Notes: a model not told the origin generated them from the sequence alone. A stretch of 64,000 nucleotides of DNA from Mannheimia bovis (GCF_014541205.1 NZ_CP061280.1:1-64000); one strand, 5' to 3'; counted from the stretch's first letter, positions 9,444 through 19,292 are shown. Translations and numbers: made by a program.

Positions 9444-9467
9444 TATTTTGCATAAATATGCAAAATA
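9444..9467 (-). promoter_or_regulatory. Candidate ArgR operator upstream of argH
   Basis: A perfect inverted repeat, TATTTTGCAT-AAAT-ATGCAAAATA, has a core (TGCATAAATATGCA) with the length and symmetry of the ARG box TGAATWWWWATTCA and one change per half-site. Its place ahead of an arginine gene supports the reading; a plain AT-rich palindrome is the alternative. Confidence 0.45.
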
Positions 9468-9486
9468 TTTCAATATTTATTTACAA

Positions 9487-10647
9487 CTATTTTAGTTGTT
9501 CTTCAATAATTCCACCGCCTAAGCAAACTTCGCCTAAATAAAACACAGCAGATTGCCCTGGTGTTACCGCAATTTGTGGCTCATCAAATATCACTCGAAT
9601 GGTTTCATCATCAATCACTTGAATTTCACACGGAATATCTGCCTGACGATAACGAGTTTTCACCGTACAACGTAAATTTTCACGCAGTGGCTGCATATCT
9701 ACCCAAGTAAGCTGCTTTGCAATTAAACCTGTTGAAAGTAGTGCTGAATTATCGTGCCCTTGAGCGACTACCAAAACATTATTAATCAGATCTTTTTCTA
9801 CCACATAAAATGGATCTTCACTCAAGCCTTTCACACCACCAATGCCTAAACCTTTACGCTGACCAAGTGTATGGTACATCAAGCCATCGTGGCGACCAAC
9901 TACTTTACCATCAACGGTGCGAATTTCGCCCGGTTGAGCCGGCAGGTAGCGAGCCAAGAAATCTTTGAATTTACGTTCGCCGATAAAACAGATCCCGGTA
10001 GAATCTTTTTTCTTCGCTGTAGCTAACCCCAGATCTTCCGCAATCGCACGCACAATCGGTTTTTCGATTTCGCCGACAGGGAATAAGCTCTGTCCGATCT
10101 GCTTTTTGTTTAACGCATAGAGAAAATAACTTTGATCTTTATTTTCATCCAAGCCACGCAATAATTTGGCATTTTCATCAAAACTACGGCGAACATAATG
10201 CCCTGTTGCAATGTAATTTGCCCCAAGATCTTCTGCCGCATATTCCAAAAAGGCTTTGAATTTGATCTCTTTATTACACAAAATATCGGGGTTTGGCGTA
10301 CGTCCTGCTTTATACTCTGCAAGGAAATATTCAAACACATTATCCCAATATTCTGCCGCAAAATTAATCTTATGCAGTTTCATTCCGAGCTTATCGGCAA
10401 CCGCTTGAGCATCTGCCAAATCAGCAGCAGCAGTGCAGTAATCGGTGTCATCATCTTCTTCCCAGTTTTTCATAAACAAGCCTTCCACTTGATAGCCTTG
10501 TTGTTGAAGAATAAAAGCAGAGACGGAGGAATCCACTCCACCTGACATTCCGATAATCACTTTTTTCTTGCTGTTTTCCGCAAGTTGTTGCGGACTTAAT
10601 TTAGGAAAATGCGTGTCATAAGTTATTGAGGTTAATTGAATTGTCAT
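9487..10647 (-). CDS. mnmA: tRNA-specific 2-thiouridylase MnmA (TrmU)
   Basis: Thiolates U34 of tRNA-Glu, -Gln and -Lys, taking sulfur from the Tus relay. I start at [11 protein letters not shown], preceded by GGGAG; an ORF to 10680 adds 11 residues without a better ribosome site. 386 residues. The ATP-pyrophosphatase loop GMSGGVDSS, the first catalytic cysteine region ([11 protein letters not shown]) and the second ([11 protein letters not shown]) are visible, as is the C-terminal beta-barrel. The N-terminus is about 20 residues longer than in E. coli. It stands alone between argH and nqrM. Confidence 0.96.
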   Translation of the reverse strand: MTIQLTSITYDTHFPKLSPQQLAENSKKKVIIGMSGGVDSSVSAFILQQQGYQVEGLFMKNWEEDDDTDYCTAAADLADAQAVADKLGMKLHKINFAAEYWDNVFEYFLAEYKAGRTPNPDILCNKEIKFKAFLEYAAEDLGANYIATGHYVRRSFDENAKLLRGLDENKDQSYFLYALNKKQIGQSLFPVGEIEKPIVRAIAEDLGLATAKKKDSTGICFIGERKFKDFLARYLPAQPGEIRTVDGKVVGRHDGLMYHTLGQRKGLGIGGVKGLSEDPFYVVEKDLINNVLVVAQGHDNSALLSTGLIAKQLTWVDMQPLRENLRCTVKTRYRQADIPCEIQVIDDETIRVIFDEPQIAVTPGQSAVFYLGEVCLGGGIIEEQLK

Positions 10648-10718
10648 AAGTCTCCCGTAACTTCGGTTAAGGCGAAGCACATTTGGTTAGTTATAAAAAT
10701 TGCTTAATTATAAAAGCA

Positions 10719-10765
10719 ACAAGCGGTGAAATTTGCAAAAAACTTTGCAAATCATACCGCTTATA
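10719..10765. terminator. Inverted USS-like pair downstream of nqrM
   Basis: CAAGCGGTGAAATTTGCAAA faces TTTGCAAATCATACCGCTTA, giving an imperfect stem after the nqrM stop codon. It is a likely terminator of the nqr-apbE-nqrM group. Confidence 0.55.
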
Positions 10766-10797
10766 CATAGATATAAAATTTAGGCTGTAAAGCTAAA

Positions 10798-11043
10798 TTA
10801 CTTCACTTCGTAAAATTGTGGCTCTTTATTAAAACGTGCCACTTCTTCAGGATCAGCCGTGCCATCTGCGATTTTTGACTTTAAGTTATCGCAAGGCTCT
10901 TCACAGTCGCACATTTTTTTCATACCTAAAGCCGTAATACCACCACAACTGCCTTTAATCGTTTTGCCTTTTACAATAAAACCGATCGACATTGCAAAAA
11001 TCACGGCAACAAAAAATCCAAAGGTTAATAATACAGTTTCCAT
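10798..11043 (-). CDS. nqrM: Na+-NQR maturation protein NqrM (DUF539)
   Basis: Small membrane protein needed to insert the iron between NqrD and NqrE in the sodium-pumping NADH:quinone reductase. 81 residues: one transmembrane helix (about 4-24) and four cysteines in the pattern of the family (GSCGG, KKMCDCEEPCDN), likely iron ligands. I use the ATG at 11043, which follows GGAGTGG; a TTG 12 bases upstream is in frame but lacks a site. It lies 12 bases after apbE and ends the nqr cluster. Confidence 0.93.
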   Translation of the reverse strand: METVLLTFGFFVAVIFAMSIGFIVKGKTIKGSCGGITALGMKKMCDCEEPCDNLKSKIADGTADPEEVARFNKEPQFYEVK

Positions 11044-11055
11044 TTTCCACTCCAA

Positions 11056-12096
11056 CTATTGTGATTGAGTTAATTTTTTAAATTCGCTCGACATTTGTGT
11101 TTCAAACTTGTCGCCGCTTTTAACAATTAAAAATATCGCTAATTTTTCACGCTCTGCAAGGGCTAACGCTTTTTGCGCACCTAATACAAATAAACCTGTT
11201 GATAATCCGTCTGCCGTCATCGTTGTTGGGGCAAGTACGGTAATTGAAGCTAAGTTGTGGCTTACCGGACTTAATTTCTGAGGATCAATAATATGTGAAA
11301 GGCGGTTGCCGTTTTCATCTTCAAAATAATTACGATAATTGCCCGATGTTGCCATTCCTAAATTATGTAAAGGCACGGTAATTTGTACCGATTGTGCTTG
11401 CTCCATTATAGGCTGTTCAATAGCAATTCGCCAATCTAAACCTTGCAAATTTTTGCCTTTACCACGCAACTCACCACCAATCTCGACTAAGTAGTTGCTC
11501 AAGCCTATTTTTTCAAGATGTTCTGATAATTTATCTACACCAAAACCTTTCGCAATAGAGGATAAATCTAAATAAAGATTAGGCTCGCTCTTGGTAAGTG
11601 TTGGCTTACTGTCTGTTTTTAGGCTAATTTTATCAATCCCCACATAGCTGGAACGCTCTTTGATCTGTTCATCGGAAGGGATTTTGTTTAAGCGTTTATC
11701 GGGACCAAAACCCCACAAATTGACCAAAGGTCCAACAGTTACATCTAATGCTCCTTCTGTCATTTTGTTTAAGCGAATAGCCTCTTCCACTACTTTTGCA
11801 AAATCTTGCGAAATTTCAACCGCTTGATTAGCTTGTTTGAGCTGATTAAAACGGCTGATTTCCGAATCTTGCTGATAGGTGGACATTTGATTGTTCACTT
11901 CAATCAATAATTGATCCAACTCACTTTTTATTGTATCCGATGAAGCTAAATTTTTTACCTCTCCATTATCAATATATTTTACCGTGTAAGTAGTGCCCAT
12001 TGTTTTACCTTGTAAGGTTATTTGCTCAGGGGCTTTTTCACAAGCGGTCAAAAACAGCGAAAAAATTGCAAAAGATAGAAGTGCTTTTAATTTCAC
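11056..12096 (-). CDS. apbE: FAD:protein FMN transferase ApbE, lipoprotein
   Basis: Attaches FMN covalently to threonines of NqrB and NqrC. 346 residues with a lipoprotein signal ending LTAC (Cys19), then the ApbE fold: GTTYTVKY near the N-terminus, SSIAKGFGVDKLSE, LVEIGGELRGKGKN, and the metal-binding TMTADGLSTG. It lies between nqrF and nqrM, which fits its role on this complex. The lipobox codons TTGACCGCTTGT contain a full USS on the complementary strand. Confidence 0.96.
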   Translation of the reverse strand: MKLKALLSFAIFSLFLTACEKAPEQITLQGKTMGTTYTVKYIDNGEVKNLASSDTIKSELDQLLIEVNNQMSTYQQDSEISRFNQLKQANQAVEISQDFAKVVEEAIRLNKMTEGALDVTVGPLVNLWGFGPDKRLNKIPSDEQIKERSSYVGIDKISLKTDSKPTLTKSEPNLYLDLSSIAKGFGVDKLSEHLEKIGLSNYLVEIGGELRGKGKNLQGLDWRIAIEQPIMEQAQSVQITVPLHNLGMATSGNYRNYFEDENGNRLSHIIDPQKLSPVSHNLASITVLAPTTMTADGLSTGLFVLGAQKALALAEREKLAIFLIVKSGDKFETQMSSEFKKLTQSQ

Positions 12097-12107
12097 AAAT
12101 GACTCCG

Positions 12108-12167
12108 TAGGGGCGAATCACATTCGCCCATTAACAACTTATTTAGGGCAAATGTTCCGCCCTTACA
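12108..12167. repeat. Short palindromic element with inverted ends, between nqrF and apbE
   Basis: It begins GTAGGGGCG and ends CGCCCTTAC, which are near-perfect inverted ends. An internal perfect hairpin (GGGCGAAT-CAC-ATTCGCCC, 12112-12130) is followed by a second imperfect one (AGGGC...GCCCT). It resembles a small non-coding mobile or REP-like unit. The palindrome at 38977 shares the TAGGGGC motif. Confidence 0.5.
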
Positions 12168-12216
12168 ATTCATATTATTAAATTCCCTCAAGGAAATTTG
12201 ATGATATGAACTAAAT

Positions 12217-12261
12217 CAAGCGGTCAATTTTACAAAAAATTTTGCAAAATCAACCGCTTGT
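12217..12261. terminator. Inverted USS pair downstream of nqrF
   Basis: CAAGCGGTCAATTTTAC and GCAAAATCAACCGCTTG face each other over an AT-rich loop, 21 bases after the nqrF stop codon. It probably limits read-through from nqrF into apbE. Confidence 0.65.
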
Positions 12262-12281
12262 GATTATATGGAAGTTAAAGA

Positions 12282-13511
12282 TTAACCACCGAAATCATCT
12301 AATAAGATGTTTTCGTCTTCAACACCTAAGCTCTTCAGCATACCAATTACGGCTGCATTCATCACCGGAGGACCACACATATAGTATTCGCAGTCTTCAG
12401 GTGCTTCGTGATTTTTGAGGTAGTTTTCATAAAGCACGTTATGAATGAAGCCACGATAGTAGTCTTCACGGTCGCCAGGTAATGGATCAGAAAGTGCCAC
12501 ATACCATTTGAAGTTTTCGTTTTCTGCTTGTAGCATATCGAAGTCTTCCGTATAGAACATTTCACGCTCTGAACGTGCACCATACCAGAAGGTCATTTTG
12601 CGTTTTGATTTCAGACGTTTTAATTGGTCGAAAATGTGTGAACGCATTGGTGCCATACCTGCACCACCACCGATAAATACCATTTCTGCATCGGTATCTT
12701 TCGCAAAGAATTCGCCGAATGGACCAGAGATCGTTACTTTATCGCCCGCTTTCAGAGACCAAATGTATGAAGACATTTGACCCGGTGGAACATCAGGGTT
12801 ACGTGGTGGTGGCGTTGCGATACGCACGTTCAGCATAATAATGCCTTTTTCTTCTGGGTATGAAGCCATTGAGTAAGCACGGATAATATGTTCGTCCACT
12901 TTTGACACATAACGCCATAAGTTAAATTTATCCCAGTCTTCGTGGTACTCTTTTGGAATATCGAAGTCTTTATAATTAACTGTGTGCGGTTCTGCTTCAA
13001 TTTGGATATAACCACCTGCACGGAATGGTACTTCTTCGCCTTCAGGAATTGCCAATTTAAGCTCTTTGATGAAGGTAGCTTTGTTGTCGTTAGAAATAAC
13101 GGTACATTGCCATTTTTTCACGCCGAAGATTTCTTCAGGTAATTCAACATCCATTGAAGATTTCACGTTCACTTGGCACGCTAAACGCCAGCCATCTTTC
13201 GCTTCTTTCTTCGAGATGTGTGATAACTCTGTCGGCAGAATTTCACCACCACCAGATTTCACCTGTACTTTACATTGACCACAAGAGCCACCACCACCAC
13301 AAGCTGACGATACGAAAATCCCTTTGCTTGCTAAAGCACCCAGTAATTTTCCGCCAGCCGGTAAGGTAATACCTTTTTCAGGGTCGTTGTTAATTGAGAT
13401 TGTGATGTCGCCTGAATCTACTAATTTAGATTTAGCGAAAAGGATAATCACCGCAAGCACTAATACCAGAGCCGTAAATGCGATAATACCGAAAATAAAA
13501 TTACTATCCAC
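12282..13511 (-). CDS. nqrF: Na+-NQR subunit F (NADH dehydrogenase, FAD and [2Fe-2S])
   Basis: Entry point for electrons from NADH. 409 residues: N-terminal membrane helix (about 5-26), a ferredoxin-like domain with cysteine ligands in [14 protein letters not shown] and LACQ (about 69-111), then a ferredoxin-reductase FAD domain with RAYSMASYP and an NADH domain with [12 protein letters not shown], ending YMCGPPVMN...DDFGG. It starts 10 bases after nqrE and is last of the six nqr genes. Confidence 0.98.
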   Translation of the reverse strand: MDSNFIFGIIAFTALVLVLAVIILFAKSKLVDSGDITISINNDPEKGITLPAGGKLLGALASKGIFVSSACGGGGSCGQCKVQVKSGGGEILPTELSHISKKEAKDGWRLACQVNVKSSMDVELPEEIFGVKKWQCTVISNDNKATFIKELKLAIPEGEEVPFRAGGYIQIEAEPHTVNYKDFDIPKEYHEDWDKFNLWRYVSKVDEHIIRAYSMASYPEEKGIIMLNVRIATPPPRNPDVPPGQMSSYIWSLKAGDKVTISGPFGEFFAKDTDAEMVFIGGGAGMAPMRSHIFDQLKRLKSKRKMTFWYGARSEREMFYTEDFDMLQAENENFKWYVALSDPLPGDREDYYRGFIHNVLYENYLKNHEAPEDCEYYMCGPPVMNAAVIGMLKSLGVEDENILLDDFGG

Positions 13512-13521
13512 GATATGCTCC

Positions 13522-14118
13522 TTATAATTGAATGCCTGAGAATGACATAAAGCCTAACGCCATTAAGCCTGCTGTGATAAAGGTAATACCTAAACCACGT
13601 AAGCCTGCCGGAACATCAGAATATTTCATTTTCTCGGTTAAGCCTGCAAGGGCAACGATTGCTAACATCCAGCCTGTACCTGCACCAATACCATATACGA
13701 TAGATTCTGTGAAGTTGTATTCACGTTGCACCATAAATGATACACCACCGAAGATCGCACAGTTTACGGTAATTAACGGTAAGAAAATACCTAATGCACT
13801 ATATAAAGCAGGGAAGTATTTATCTAATACCATCTCTAGGATTTGTACGATACCAGCAATAACACCAATGAAGGTAATGAAGTTTAAGAAGGTTAAATCT
13901 ACACCTTCAACTAGTGCACCGTCTTTTAAAACGTGTTCGTACACTAATTGGTTAGCCGGTACAGAAATGCCAAGTACAACAATTACCGCAATCCCTAAAC
14001 CGAATGCTGTTGAAACTTTCTTAGACACCGCAAGGAATGTACACATACCAAGGAAGAAAGAAAGTGCCATATTTTCAACAAATACAGCTTTAACAAATAG
14101 ACTTAAATAATGTTCCAT
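13522..14118 (-). CDS. nqrE: Na+-NQR subunit E
   Basis: Integral membrane subunit that with NqrD holds an iron centre and forms part of the sodium path. 198 residues with six predicted transmembrane helices and the conserved segments FFLGMCTF and [10 protein letters not shown]; their cysteines correspond to the iron ligands of the family. It starts 3 bases after the nqrD stop codon. Confidence 0.98.
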   Translation of the reverse strand: MEHYLSLFVKAVFVENMALSFFLGMCTFLAVSKKVSTAFGLGIAVIVVLGISVPANQLVYEHVLKDGALVEGVDLTFLNFITFIGVIAGIVQILEMVLDKYFPALYSALGIFLPLITVNCAIFGGVSFMVQREYNFTESIVYGIGAGTGWMLAIVALAGLTEKMKYSDVPAGLRGLGITFITAGLMALGFMSFSGIQL

Positions 14119-14121
14119 TGA

Positions 14122-14745
14122 TTATTTCTCCACCTGTGACGGTTTCCAAGTTCTCAATCCCCAAATCAAGAAACCGATAATGAAGAATGCACTTGGTGCT
14201 AATAAGAATAAACCGTTTGCTTGATACCAACCGTCATTTTGCACAGTTTCAAATATAGTGATGCCAAAAAGTTTACCTGAACCAATTAACTCACGTAAAA
14301 ATGCAACAATAACAAGTACTGCACCATAGCCTAAACCATTACCGATACCATCAACAAAACTCTCAACGGGACCTGACTTCATCGCAAATGCTTCTGCACG
14401 ACCCATTACGATACAGTTGGTAATAATCAAACCAACGAATACCGATAATTGTTTTGAAAGATCGTAAGCATAGGCACGTAAAATTTGGTCAACCAAAATT
14501 ACAAGTGATGCAATAATTGCCATTTGTACAATAATACGAATACTATTCGGAATATAGTTACGAATAGCAGAAATAGCAGCACTTGAAAAGCCAGTTACTA
14601 AACTTACTGCAATTGCCATCACTATCGCTGTTTTTAGCTGAGTAGTTACTGCCAGTGCAGAACAGACACCTAAAATTTGTAATGCGATAGGGTTGTTATC
14701 GACAACTGGCGATAACAATAGTTTTTTAAGATTGTTGTCTGCCAT
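14122..14745 (-). CDS. nqrD: Na+-NQR subunit D
   Basis: Membrane subunit homologous and structurally inverted to NqrE, sharing the iron centre. 207 residues, about six transmembrane helices. The conserved cysteine segments [10 protein letters not shown] and [13 protein letters not shown] are visible. Its start overlaps the nqrC stop codon by one base (TAATG type), showing translational coupling. Confidence 0.98.
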   Translation of the reverse strand: MADNNLKKLLLSPVVDNNPIALQILGVCSALAVTTQLKTAIVMAIAVSLVTGFSSAAISAIRNYIPNSIRIIVQMAIIASLVILVDQILRAYAYDLSKQLSVFVGLIITNCIVMGRAEAFAMKSGPVESFVDGIGNGLGYGAVLVIVAFLRELIGSGKLFGITIFETVQNDGWYQANGLFLLAPSAFFIIGFLIWGLRTWKPSQVEK

Positions 14746-15515
14746 TAGTTAGCTCCCATTGCTGCTTTAAATTTTGCTAAATATGGACCAAATCCGTTTT
14801 GACCGAACCAGTATTTGAATGAGCCATCAACACCGTTTGATGTTAATGTCGCACCAGATAAACCATCAACACCGTGATCTTTATCTGCTGAAGCCCCTTT
14901 ACCTACTCGTAAAGCAACCTCGTTTTGCTCATTAAATAATTTCTTGCCTACAAAGTTCTTCTGCCAGTTAGGATTTGCGATTTCACCACCAAGACCGGCT
15001 GTTTCACCTTGTTCATAGTAAGTGATACCGTTTACTGTGTTTGCATCAGGTTGAACCGCTACAAAACCGTACATAATTGACCACAAACCATTACCGTGCA
15101 TTGGTAATACTACTTGCGTTGTTTTACCTGCTTCATCTTTTACTAAGTAAACTTCAGCATATTTTGCACGCACTTTGATGTTTGCTTTATCATCAGCCGG
15201 ATCAATTGCAACACTGGTTGCCGGATCTTTTGCTGCTGCACGTGCATCAAAGTTTGCTACATCAACATAATCGCCTGTTGCTAAATCAACCACTTTTGGT
15301 TCGATGAATTTCGCATAGGTTTCTTGCACGTTTGTTTTTTCTTGCAATAAACCAGCCGCTTGTAAGATGTTTTTCTGTTTATCAAGTTGTTTCTGAATAT
15401 CTTGTGTTGGTTTTAACAACACCGCAGCACCCGCCACGACAAGAGAACAGATTAAACTTAATAGAACAACAACGGTTAGTGTGCCACCAACGCTATCTTT
15501 ATTAAATTTAGCCAT
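14745..15515 (-). CDS. nqrC: Na+-NQR subunit C (covalent FMN)
   Basis: Periplasm-facing subunit anchored by one helix (about 12-34) and carrying FMN on a threonine. The flavinylation motif SGATLTS is at about residues 218-224. 256 residues. It overlaps nqrB by 8 bases and nqrD by 1 base. The FMN is put on by ApbE, encoded downstream. Confidence 0.98.
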   Translation of the reverse strand: MAKFNKDSVGGTLTVVVLLSLICSLVVAGAAVLLKPTQDIQKQLDKQKNILQAAGLLQEKTNVQETYAKFIEPKVVDLATGDYVDVANFDARAAAKDPATSVAIDPADDKANIKVRAKYAEVYLVKDEAGKTTQVVLPMHGNGLWSIMYGFVAVQPDANTVNGITYYEQGETAGLGGEIANPNWQKNFVGKKLFNEQNEVALRVGKGASADKDHGVDGLSGATLTSNGVDGSFKYWFGQNGFGPYLAKFKAAMGAN

Positions 15516-16743
15516 TGTTTGCTACCCTCGCTAATCTGCGTTTGATATTACCTTGAACCACTAAGTAGTCGAAGATCGGTGCAAATAAGTTAGCAAATAA
15601 GATCGCTAACATCATACCTTCAGGATATGCCGGATTGACTACACGGATTAAAACGCACATAAAGCCAATTAAGATACCGTAAGCCCATTTACCTTTGTTG
15701 GTAAATGCTGCAGAAACAGGATCTGTTGCCATAAAGAACATACCTAATGCAAAACCACCTAAAACTAAGTGCCAGTGCCAAGGCATTGAGAATAATGGGT
15801 TTGTCTCTGAACCGATAACATTAAATAATGTTGCAGTTGCAGCCATACCAATCATTACACCCGCAATGATTCTCCAAGATGCAATACGGGCAAATACAAT
15901 GATTGCCGCACCGATGATTAACATTAAGGTTGAGGTTTCACCGATAGAGCCCGGGATATTACCTAAGAACGCATCCATCCAAGTGATTGTTTCACCTGTT
16001 GCGACGTGTTTTAATGCTGCTTCACCGCCTACAGCCCATTGAGAAAGAGCTGTTGCACCTGAGAAACCGTCTGCTGCTACCCATACTGCATCACCGGAAA
16101 TTTGACCCGGGTATGCGAAGAATAGGAATGCACGACCCGCTAATGCAGGGTTCATAAAGTTTTTACCGACACCACCGAATACTTCTTTTGCCACAACAAC
16201 ACCGAAGGTGGTTGCTAACGCAGCTTGCCAAAGCGGTAATGTTGGAGGAACAATAAGTGCAAGTAAGATAGAGGTTACGAAGAAACCTTCGTTGATCTCG
16301 TGCTTACGCACCATTGCAAACACAACTTCCCAGAAACCACCCACTGCAAATACGGTCAAGTAGATTGGTAGGAAATAAGTCGCACCTAATAGCATTTTAG
16401 TTCCCCAACCTGCGTCGGTTACAGAACCTAAGCTATCAGCAAGGCTATAATGCCAGTTGTTTGCAATTAAATCGGTTAATGTTCCCATTTGAAGAGCAGC
16501 AAGAATACCTTGGTTACCCACGTTGTACATACCGTAGAACATTGCCGGGAATAATGCTAACCATACAATTAACATCATACGTTTAGAGTCAATCGCATCA
16601 CGCACGTGGGCATCTTTGCGAGTTACTGTACCCGGCGTATAGAAAATAGTATATGCCGCTTCAAATAGCGTATAATACTTTTCATACTTTCCACCTTTAT
16701 GGAAAGCGGGTTCCATTTTTTCAAAAAGATTTTTCAAACCCAT
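15508..16743 (-). CDS. nqrB: Na+-NQR subunit B (sodium channel, FMN and riboflavin)
   Basis: Main membrane subunit, with about ten transmembrane helices, a covalent FMN and the ubiquinone site. 411 residues. The flavinylation motif is visible in [12 protein letters not shown] (the threonine near 235). Conserved segments [20 protein letters not shown] and [18 protein letters not shown] are present. It starts 2 bases after the nqrA stop codon. Confidence 0.98.
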   Translation of the reverse strand: MGLKNLFEKMEPAFHKGGKYEKYYTLFEAAYTIFYTPGTVTRKDAHVRDAIDSKRMMLIVWLALFPAMFYGMYNVGNQGILAALQMGTLTDLIANNWHYSLADSLGSVTDAGWGTKMLLGATYFLPIYLTVFAVGGFWEVVFAMVRKHEINEGFFVTSILLALIVPPTLPLWQAALATTFGVVVAKEVFGGVGKNFMNPALAGRAFLFFAYPGQISGDAVWVAADGFSGATALSQWAVGGEAALKHVATGETITWMDAFLGNIPGSIGETSTLMLIIGAAIIVFARIASWRIIAGVMIGMAATATLFNVIGSETNPLFSMPWHWHLVLGGFALGMFFMATDPVSAAFTNKGKWAYGILIGFMCVLIRVVNPAYPEGMMLAILFANLFAPIFDYLVVQGNIKRRLARVANNG

Positions 16744-16745
16744 TT

Positions 16746-18104
16746 TTAACCATCCTTCTCGATCTTATCTAACGCTTGACGTAATAATGGTCCCCAGTTG
16801 TTTTTACCTGAACACACAAAAGTACATAACGCTAAATCTTCTTCGTCTAACTCTAAACAGCCTAACGCTTGAGCAGAGTCAGTATCGCCCGCTGCTAAAT
16901 CACGTAATAACAACGTCGGAATAATATCTAACGGCATTACACGTTCATAAGCACCTGTTGGCACCATCGCTCGCTCACTACCGTGCACTGCGGTAGTGAA
17001 ATTAAATAATTTCTTCGCAAAGTGACCTAAAGTAGTACGAGTGATAGAGTATTTATCCGCATAAGGTGCAATCATTCCAAAGAATGCTTTTTCACGCCCT
17101 TCTAATAAGGCTGAAACTTGTAACGCATAGCGACCTAAATAATCGTGTGGACCTACTGCTGTCATACCGCTTAACACAGAGCCTGAAATCACTCGGTTTT
17201 CACCATCGTTTAATTCAGCTGCTGTTAGTTGCGACAAGTTAGCTCCTAAACGGGTACGCACTAGACGAGGATTTTTCACTTGCGGACCTGCTAAAGATAC
17301 AACGCGATCTGTAAACAACTCACCTGTAGTGAATAATTTACCGATAGCAATTACATCTTGGTAGTTTAAATACCAAACTTGTTTGCTTGCACCGACAGGA
17401 TCGATAAAGTGGATATGTGTACCGGAAAGACCGGCAGGGTGAGGACCTTTAAAACGGTTGGTTTCCACATTTTGAATTTGACGGCTTTGTGCCGCATTTA
17501 AAATATTAGAATCTTCACCGCCGCAAAGGTGAATGGTTTTTTGACCATCGAATAAACGACTTAATACCGTTAAGCCATCAAAGAAAGCTTGCTGATGTTC
17601 TGCAATAATCACTTCAGGATTTGCAGCAAGTGGATTAGTATCCATTGCATTGACAAAAATTGATGAAGGATTTGCATCTAATGCAGGCACTTTACTGAAT
17701 GGACGAGTACGGAACGCTGTCCATAAGCCCGATTCAACTAAGTTTTGTTTTACTTGCTCTGAAGTTAATGACACTAATTGACTAGCATCATAACGAGCAA
17801 AGGTAATTTGCTCATCACCCTCAACTTTAATTACTACCGATTGAAGAACACGTTTCTCGCCACGGTTAATTGCCGTAACGGTTCCACTTGCAGGAGCAGT
17901 AAAAATAACGCCCGGATTCTTTTTATCTTCAAAAAGCACCTGACCTTTCTTTACTACATCGCCTTCACGCACCTTCATTGAAGGACGCATACCCACATAT
18001 TCTTCACCAAGCATAGCAACTTCAGTAACGGTATTACCGTTATGGATTACTTGCTCAGGTTTTCCCGCAATTGGAAGATCTAAGCCTTGTTTGATTGTAA
18101 TCAT
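16746..18104 (-). CDS. nqrA: Na+-NQR subunit A
   Basis: Cytoplasmic subunit with no cofactor of its own, contributing to quinone binding at the membrane interface. 452 residues, close to the usual length. The N-terminus [16 protein letters not shown] and a biotinyl/lipoyl-like hammerhead ([14 protein letters not shown], about 48-61) mark the family. First gene of nqrABCDEF. Its leader is long (about 130 bases if the promoter at 18238-18265 is right) and holds a 7-bp hairpin. Confidence 0.97.
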   Translation of the reverse strand: MITIKQGLDLPIAGKPEQVIHNGNTVTEVAMLGEEYVGMRPSMKVREGDVVKKGQVLFEDKKNPGVIFTAPASGTVTAINRGEKRVLQSVVIKVEGDEQITFARYDASQLVSLTSEQVKQNLVESGLWTAFRTRPFSKVPALDANPSSIFVNAMDTNPLAANPEVIIAEHQQAFFDGLTVLSRLFDGQKTIHLCGGEDSNILNAAQSRQIQNVETNRFKGPHPAGLSGTHIHFIDPVGASKQVWYLNYQDVIAIGKLFTTGELFTDRVVSLAGPQVKNPRLVRTRLGANLSQLTAAELNDGENRVISGSVLSGMTAVGPHDYLGRYALQVSALLEGREKAFFGMIAPYADKYSITRTTLGHFAKKLFNFTTAVHGSERAMVPTGAYERVMPLDIIPTLLLRDLAAGDTDSAQALGCLELDEEDLALCTFVCSGKNNWGPLLRQALDKIEKDG

Positions 18105-18237
18105 ATTGTTTGCACTACTTTTCTTTTGGGTTAAAAATATGATTGCGAATAACGCAATCGCTTCTATTGAGCCGCAGCCGAACTTGATAAACGAATTCCC
18201 CCACTTATCAAAAGCTACATTAAGTTCTCAAATCTGA

Positions 18238-18265
18238 TCTATAATCTTTCGCTATTTTTTAACAA
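18238..18265 (-). promoter_or_regulatory. Candidate nqrA promoter
   Basis: On the minus strand, TTGTTA and TATAGA are separated by 16 bases, placing transcription start near 18231, about 127 bases before nqrA. This is judged by consensus only. Confidence 0.4.
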
Positions 18266-18360
18266 AAGATTAACTAAAAATATAATCGTCTATTCTACCT
18301 AAAAATGTCCCCCTATGGCTAGAAAAACCCCCGAATTTTTGCTTTTTCCTTTTCCAAAAT

Positions 18361-18374
18361 TTGAAGTAAATCAA
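18361..18374. promoter_or_regulatory. FNR-like site TTGAAGTAAATCAA
   Basis: It matches the FNR consensus TTGATNNNNATCAA in 9 of 10 fixed positions. It lies between the divergent nqrA and nfuA genes, both linked to oxygen-dependent metabolism. It is not positioned at the usual -41.5 of the candidate nqrA promoter, so if real it may serve nfuA or act as a distal repressor site. Confidence 0.45.
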
Positions 18375-18400
18375 TATTTATACCTAGCAAAATCAAATAC

Positions 18401-18416
18401 TACCTATGAATAGGTA
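18401..18416. promoter_or_regulatory. Perfect palindrome TACCTATGAATAGGTA
   Basis: The 7-base arms TACCTAT and ATAGGTA are separated by GA. The half-site recurs nearby as TACCTAG (from 18381) and ATAGGTGG (18501). It looks like a dimeric regulator's operator; I do not recognise the regulator. Confidence 0.4.
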
Positions 18417-18592
18417 TGAAATTTTTATACAAGCGGTTAAATTTTCTTCTTAATTTGCAATTATTACCTCAAACTATCAGCAAAATAATTGATCTCAAAA
18501 ATAGGTGGCTATTTTAGCTAGGCAATTTTAAAATTCGGGCGTAAAATAGTTGATAAATTTTGTAGAATATTTTAATTATAGGACAGGATAAA

Positions 18593-19189
18593 ATGGAAGA
18601 ACAAACTATTCATATTTCAATATCAGATGCCGCACAAGCCCATTTTGCAAGACTTTTAGAGCAACAAGAGGAAGGTACAAATATCCGTATTTTTGTAGTA
18701 AATCCAGGCACACCAGGGGCAGAATGTGGCGTATCTTACTGCCCACCAAATGCAGTAGAAGAAACTGATACAGAATTTACTTTCAACAGTTTCTCTGCCT
18801 TTGTGGATGATGTAAGCCTACCGTTCTTAGATGAGGCAGAAATTGATTATGTAACCGATCCAATGGGCTCACAGCTAACACTTAAAGCACCTAATGCTAA
18901 AATGCGTAAAGTAGCTGATGATGCACCATTCATCGAACGTTTAGATTATGTTATTCAAACCCAAGTAAACCCGCAACTTGCCAGCCACGGTGGTAAAGTA
19001 ACGCTTATTGAAGTAACCGAAGATAAATACGCAGTTTTGCAATTTGGTGGTGGCTGCAATGGGTGTTCAATGGTTGATGTAACCTTAAAAGAAGGGATTG
19101 AAAAACAATTATTGATGCAATTCCCAGGTGAGTTGGTTGGTGTAAGAGATATTACCGAGCATCAACACGGCGAGCACTCTTACTATTAA
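18593..19189 (+). CDS. nfuA: Fe/S biogenesis protein NfuA
   Basis: Carrier that transfers [4Fe-4S] clusters to apo-proteins, notably under oxidative stress or iron limitation. 198 residues: an N-terminal degenerate A-type domain (about 1-95, retaining [10 protein letters not shown]) and a C-terminal Nfu domain (about 105-180) with the cluster ligands in [15 protein letters not shown] precedes the ATG by 8 bases. It is monocistronic, with its own terminator. Confidence 0.97.
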   Translation: MEEQTIHISISDAAQAHFARLLEQQEEGTNIRIFVVNPGTPGAECGVSYCPPNAVEETDTEFTFNSFSAFVDDVSLPFLDEAEIDYVTDPMGSQLTLKAPNAKMRKVADDAPFIERLDYVIQTQVNPQLASHGGKVTLIEVTEDKYAVLQFGGGCNGCSMVDVTLKEGIEKQLLMQFPGELVGVRDITEHQHGEHSYY

Positions 19190-19196
19190 GAATAAT

Positions 19197-19230
19197 AAAA
19201 AGGATAAATCAATTTGATTTATCCTTTTTT
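19197..19230 (+). terminator. Terminator after nfuA
   Basis: AAAAGGATAAATCAA pairs with TTGATTTATCCTTTT, followed by further T residues, 7 bases after the nfuA stop codon. Confidence 0.9.
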
Positions 19231-19245
19231 AGATCTCGTAATTAA

Positions 19246-19292
19246 CAAGCGGTTATTTTTTGTAAAATTTTTACAAAAAACGCCCGCTTGCA
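19246..19292. terminator. Inverted USS pair downstream of pyrG
   Basis: ACAAGCGGTTATTTTTTGTA faces TACAAAAAACGCCCGCTTG just after the pyrG stop codon on the minus strand. The right arm differs from the USS core by one base. Confidence 0.65.

Larger units (their letters stand above)
18105..18592. promoter_or_regulatory. Divergent 488-base control region of nqrA and nfuA
   Basis: This AT-rich region holds no convincing ORF. It contains a hairpin GATTGCG-AATAA-CGCAATC (18141-18159) in the nqrA leader, a possible nqrA promoter, an FNR-like site, a perfect 16-base palindrome (18401-18416), one USS (from 18431) and a short repeat AAAATAG-GTGG-CTATTTT (18498-18515). The words CCTAT and CTAGC recur. 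Confidence 0.6.

Noticed and set aside
13532-14110. 192-residue plus-strand ORF opposite nqrE
   Set aside because: Shadow frame of nqrE with a Thr/Pro/Ile-rich composition, no conserved motif and no ribosome site.
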